DNA of 36,890 nt from Bacteroidales bacterium (GTDB lineage Bacteria > Bacteroidota > Bacteroidia > Bacteroidales > Muribaculaceae), in assembly GCA_019420545.1 (NCBI GenBank), contig JAHZGZ010000163.1, positions 1 to 36,890 on the forward strand, written 5' to 3'. The position numbers and the translations under genes are program-made. Below the pieces are notes generated by a model. It was given only the letters and a program-made list of their open reading frames with translations. It was not told the origin of the DNA and searched no databases. Position 1 is the first letter of the stretch, and every line of letters starts with the position of its first letter. Shown in pieces: positions 34,472 to 36,890 of the stretch.

Positions 34472-35077
34472 ATGACCGACGTTCAAGAATCGATGCGGCA
34501 CATCCTCAAGTGCGAAAGCGACGCCATACTCAACATACCCGTCTCCGACGCCTACGACCGTGCTGTAGAACTGATTATAGAGCATGTCCACCGGCGACGG
34601 GGCAAGCTTGTGACTTCCGGAATGGGCAAAGCCGGACAGATCGCCATGAACATCGCAACGACATTCTCCTCTACAGGAACTCCCGCCGTAAACCTCCATC
34701 CCAGCGAGGCTCAGCACGGCGACCTCGGCGTCCTGCAACCCGACGATGTGATGCTTCTCATCAGCAATTCCGGAAAAACCTACGAGATCATCGCTCTTGT
34801 GGAACTTACCCACAATCTTTACCCGCAGATACCCCTCATAGTCATTACGGGCAACCCCGACAGTCCGCTCGCGGCCATCGCCGACGTGACCCTCTCGACC
34901 GGCGGATCTCCCGAAGTATGCCCCCTCGGCCTTACGCCCACCACATCCACCACCATGATGACCGTAATCGGCGACGTACTTGTGGTCAACGTGATGCGGC
35001 TCACCGGATTCACCCGTGAACAGTATGCCCTGCGCCACCACGGCGGCTACCTCGGCAAGAAATCCCGCGGCGAATAG
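34472..35077 (+). CDS. KdsD/KpsF/GutQ-like arabinose-5-phosphate isomerase, SIS domain only
   Basis: 201 residues with a single SIS domain. The usual KdsD is about 328 residues because of two C-terminal CBS domains, which are absent here. Expected active-site residues are all present: Lys53 (SGMGKAG), Glu105 (SNSGKTYEI), Glu148 (GGSPEVCPLGLTPTTSTT) and His189/190 (ALRHHGG), with the metal-binding HPSEAQHGDLG at 76-86. The likely reaction is ribulose-5-phosphate to arabinose-5-phosphate, the first step to Kdo of lipopolysaccharide. It is followed by an exact 35-bp repeat and the PfkB-like gene. Confidence 0.85.
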   Translation: MTDVQESMRHILKCESDAILNIPVSDAYDRAVELIIEHVHRRRGKLVTSGMGKAGQIAMNIATTFSSTGTPAVNLHPSEAQHGDLGVLQPDDVMLLISNSGKTYEIIALVELTHNLYPQIPLIVITGNPDSPLAAIADVTLSTGGSPEVCPLGLTPTTSTTMMTVIGDVLVVNVMRLTGFTREQYALRHHGGYLGKKSRGE

Positions 35078-35118
35078 CCGCCTCCACATTCCGGCCCCTA
35101 CCCTCCTCCGGCTATCTA

Positions 35119-35153
35119 CGAGGCCGAATAGGAGACGCGGTTTCCAACCGCGT
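35119..35153 (+). repeat. REP-like 35-bp repeat, copy 1
   Basis: CGAGGCCGAATA is followed by a GGAG head (35131-35134) and a perfect hairpin ACGCGGTT-TCC-AACCGCGT (35135-35153). An identical 35-base copy lies at 35959-35993. This copy sits in the gap between the isomerase and PfkB-like genes. Confidence 0.85.
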
Positions 35154-35182
35154 CATCACCCAGCGCGAAAACCCACTCTACA

Positions 35183-35971
35183 ATGCGTAAAATCATCATC
35201 ATAGGCGAAAGTGCCCTCCGCATCACCTACCATGGCAACACCCCCGTGGCCTCCGGTCCATGCGGAGTACTTCTCAACACAGCCGCTCTTCTCGGACGCC
35301 GCGGGCTGCCGGTAAGCTTTGTCAGCGAGCTTGCCGCCGATCAGGTCGGCGACATCATACTCGGGTTTCTGACCGACGCCGGAGTCGACACCCACAGCGT
35401 CGACCGCTTCACAGGAGGCTCTACCCAGTTGCAGCTGTCGTTTGACAACGGCCGCACATCGCGCTACGGCGACTACCGCGACGCCGCATTCACCGTAGTA
35501 TGGCCGCGCATCGACCCGGATGACATCCTCCTTTTCGGCGGAAACTACGCCGTCGATCCTCGCTCGCGCGCTCGCCTGTTTGAGATGGTACGCTACGCAC
35601 GCGAACGCCGTGCCACGGTAATCTACGTCCCCGACTTCGATCCCGCACGCGTGCGCAATATCACCCACCTCATGCCGGCCATTCTCGAAAGCTTCGAGGC
35701 GGCCGACATAGCCGTGACCACATCGACCGATCTCAGCGCCATCTTCGGCCTGTCAGATCCCGCCAAAGCCTTCCGCGACCATATCGCCTTCTACACCGAT
35801 ACCCTCCTCAACCTCGCCGGTGCCGATGCGGCATCCGACTGCGGAGAAACAGCCCCGACCCTCTCCGTCCATCGCCTTCCGTCGGCTGCCGAACTTCCGG
35901 CTCTCCCCTCCCCTGCCTCTCCCGCGCAGCTCCTCGCCTCTCTCGTGACCGCCCTCCCCGAGGCCGAATAG
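35183..35971 (+). CDS. Degenerate, C-terminally shortened PfkB-family carbohydrate kinase homologue
   Basis: 262 residues against about 295-310 in working relatives. The N-terminal half is clearly PfkB/ribokinase-like: IIIGESALRI, GPCGVLLNTAALLGRRGLPVSFVSELAADQVGDIIL, and the later ADIAVTTSTDLSAIFG. The final third departs: the signature GAGD.F, whose Asp is the catalytic base, cannot be found. The region expected to hold it reads SPASPAQLLASLVTAL (about 242-257), and the usual DPNxR reads PDFDPARV. The last codons (GAG GCC GAA TAG) belong to the 35-bp REP-like repeat. Catalysis is therefore unlikely; it may be a decaying gene or a non-catalytic regulator of the isomerase upstream. Confidence 0.7.
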   Translation: MRKIIIIGESALRITYHGNTPVASGPCGVLLNTAALLGRRGLPVSFVSELAADQVGDIILGFLTDAGVDTHSVDRFTGGSTQLQLSFDNGRTSRYGDYRDAAFTVVWPRIDPDDILLFGGNYAVDPRSRARLFEMVRYARERRATVIYVPDFDPARVRNITHLMPAILESFEAADIAVTTSTDLSAIFGLSDPAKAFRDHIAFYTDTLLNLAGADAASDCGETAPTLSVHRLPSAAELPALPSPASPAQLLASLVTALPEAE

Positions 35972-35993
35972 GAGACGCGGTTTCCAACCGCGT
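35959..35993 (+). repeat. REP-like 35-bp repeat, copy 2, overlapping a stop codon
   Basis: Identical over 35 bases to 35119-35153. It supplies the last three codons and the TAG stop (35969-35971) of the PfkB-like gene; the GGAG head begins on the G of that TAG. The hairpin ACGCGGTT-TCC-AACCGCGT occupies 35975-35993. The next 54 bases before ribH show no further element. Confidence 0.85.
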
Positions 35994-36047
35994 TAAAGCC
36001 GCGTAGCCAAAAGCCGCGCGAGAAAAGTTTCAAAAAAGCAATCATAT

Positions 36048-36536
36048 ATGTCAACCGCATTATCAACCGGCGCCCCCACAGGTGCCCTACCCGCAATCAG
36101 CCCCAACGCCAAAGTGGCCATCGTAGCCGCACGCTGGAACAGCCATATTACCGGAGCGCTCGCGCGGGGAGCCGCAGAGCTTCTCGACCGTCAGGGCGTC
36201 GCCCATGAGCAGTTTGAAGTACCGGGCACTGTCGAGCTCACCTACGCCGCAGCGCGCCTACAGCCCCTTTTCGACGCCGTGATCATCATCGGCTGCGTAA
36301 TACGTGGCGACACACCCCACTTCGACTACGTATGCCAGAGCGTCACCGAAGGAATGACCCAGCTTAACCTCAACGCAGAGTGCCCCGTGATATTCGGCGT
36401 GCTCACCGTCAACGACGAGCAGCAGGCCCTCGACCGCGCCGGAGGTTCTCTCGGCAACAAAGGCACCGAAGCAGCCGAAGCAGCCATCAACATGATAGCT
36501 TTCGCCGAAGCCACAGCCCTCACCACCGAAGCATAA
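36048..36536 (+). CDS. ribH: 6,7-dimethyl-8-ribityllumazine synthase
   Basis: 162 residues. It catalyses the penultimate step of riboflavin synthesis, joining the ribitylamino-uracil to dihydroxybutanone phosphate. Conserved residues are ARWN (28-31), FEVPGTVEL (56-64), GCVIRGDTPHFDYV (82-95, with the catalytic His91), FGVLTVND (116-123) and GNKGTEAA (136-143). No other rib gene is nearby. No FMN riboswitch is visible upstream: the 76-base gap from the previous stop holds only the REP-like repeat and a short spacer. Confidence 0.96.
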   Translation: MSTALSTGAPTGALPAISPNAKVAIVAARWNSHITGALARGAAELLDRQGVAHEQFEVPGTVELTYAAARLQPLFDAVIIIGCVIRGDTPHFDYVCQSVTEGMTQLNLNAECPVIFGVLTVNDEQQALDRAGGSLGNKGTEAAEAAINMIAFAEATALTTEA

Positions 36537-36548
36537 GCCCCGAAAGCC

Positions 36549-36587
36549 GCCCGCTCCCGTTTGAGCTGCCCGCTCCCGTATTTGAGC
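36549..36587 (+). repeat. Short tandem repeat after ribH
   Basis: GCCCGCTCCCGTTTGAGC (36549-36566) is followed after one base by GCCCGCTCCCGTATTTGAGC (36568-36587), two copies differing by a two-base insertion. The end of the second copy begins the dispersed 27-bp element at 36581. Confidence 0.7.
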
Positions 36588-36607
36588 CGTGCGAGCGCGT
36601 CAGCGCG
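36581..36607 (+). repeat. Dispersed 27-bp element, copy 2
   Basis: TTTGAGCCGTGC...GCGCGTCAGCGCG, matching 24 of 27 bases of the copy at 30985-31011. Its hairpin CGCG-TCAG-CGCG is intact. Confidence 0.6.
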
Positions 36608-36618
36608 AGTAAAACAAG

Positions 36619-36708
36619 AATGTAGGGACGCGGCGTGCCGCGTTACATCATGATAATCAGGTTCGTACAACTTGCATGATGTAACGCGGCACGCCGCGTC
36701 CCTACATT
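36619..36708. repeat. BIME-like perfect 34-bp inverted repeat with GTAG heads
   Basis: Left arm 36619-36652 and right arm 36675-36708 are exact reverse complements over 34 bases with a 22-base spacer. Each arm begins with ATGTAGGG (a GTAG head) and contains its own small hairpin ACGCGG-CGTG-CCGCGT. Two REP-like units facing each other is the layout of bacterial interspersed mosaic elements. It lies between the convergent ends of ribH and the gene at 36729. A T run (36707-36712) follows the right arm, so it could also act as a terminator in the plus direction. Confidence 0.8.
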
Positions 36709-36728
36709 TTTTGCATCTTGCAACACCA

Positions 36729-36890
36729 CTATTTTTTGTTCCTTTCTGTCTGCCGGTGCAGTACCGCGATCTGCTGCGGCGTAAGTTCCGCAGGCAGATG
36801 TGCGACGAAGGCGTCCAGGCGCGCCTCCAGTTCCTCGTCGCTGAGACGGCAGCCCACTTCGGCCATAGCGTCATCAACCCTACCGTTCCC
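36729..36890 (-). CDS. C-terminal end of an unidentified gene, running off the window
   Basis: A minus-strand frame is open from the window edge to the TAG at 36731-36729, 53 codons, reading ...DDAMAEVGCRLSDEELEARL and on to LTPQQIAVLHRQTERNKK. The helical, charged sequence looks like a genuine protein end, but no family is recognisable. An internal ATG at 36866 would give a 45-residue small protein, so it could be complete. Its convergent position relative to ribH, with the inverted repeat between them, supports it being real. Confidence 0.45.
   Translation of the reverse strand, partial: GNGRVDDAMAEVGCRLSDEELEARLDAFVAHLPAELTPQQIAVLHRQTERNKK

Noticed and set aside
36000..36047. Possible FMN riboswitch before ribH
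   Set aside because: The space is far too short and lacks the conserved FMN-aptamer sequences.
36326..36877. 183-codon minus-strand open frame across the ribH end and the inverted repeat
   Set aside because: It overlaps ribH heavily, reads through the palindrome and has no coherent protein features; another minus-strand frame (36729-36890) is more protein-like.

Overview
This window looks like chromosome from a member of the Bacteroidales, most likely near Muribaculaceae/Bacteroidaceae. The main evidence is promoter architecture: several genes are preceded by the Bacteroidetes signature TTTG-N19-21-TAnnTTTG, and no start has an obvious Shine-Dalgarno sequence. Gene order and families agree: one rplM-rpsI-rpsB-tsf block, a six-repeat ribosomal protein S1, a PpiD/SurA-like foldase, a NamZ-type muramidase, and cell-surface proteins with the lineage's C-terminal 'YYDLRG...GLYI' tail. 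The family-level placement is an inference.

Layout. 1-7.7 kb (minus strand) is a cell-envelope block: the start of a secreted GQSN esterase, a 1285-residue multidomain surface protein with a tandem N-terminal duplication, an outer-membrane barrel and a large lipoprotein. 7.97-11.06 kb (plus) holds a NamZ-like exo-muramidase, a WYL regulator and a DeoR-type regulator. 11.0-13.2 kb (minus) is comF-recX-prmC, with comF overlapping the end of the DeoR gene tail to tail. 13.4-15.2 kb is rpsA with its own promoter, a leader of about 190 nt and a terminator. 15.5-18.6 kb is a strikingly A+T-rich pair, a GT61 glycosyltransferase and an LtaS/sulfatase-fold membrane enzyme, probably a transferred glycan-modification cassette. 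18.8-19.7 kb contains a strong promoter, a highly structured leader, a thioredoxin-fold protein with no cysteines and a second structured 3' region ending in a terminator. 19.8-23.2 kb (plus) has an OPT transporter and a MATE exporter. 23.5-30.8 kb (minus) has ppiD and then a probable transport/envelope series: coiled-coil membrane protein, MgtC-like protein, CPA2 antiporter with TrkA-C domains and EamA transporter. 31.1-34.1 kb is the ribosomal block. 34.5-36.5 kb (plus) has a CBS-less KdsD-like sugar-phosphate isomerase, a PfkB-family protein that has lost its catalytic motif, and ribH. A fragment of another minus-strand gene ends the window.

The least explained parts are non-coding. (a) The RNA upstream of the cysteine-less thioredoxin-fold gene can form at least four perfect hairpins, three of them enclosed by a closing stem at its 5' end. 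(b) The last 6 kb contain small REP-like palindromes with a GGAG or GTAG head, including an exact 35-bp repeat present twice and a perfect 34-bp inverted pair arranged like a BIME; no RAYT transposase gene is in the window. One repeat copy supplies the last codons and stop of the degenerate PfkB gene. I see no tRNA, rRNA, CRISPR array or insertion sequence.
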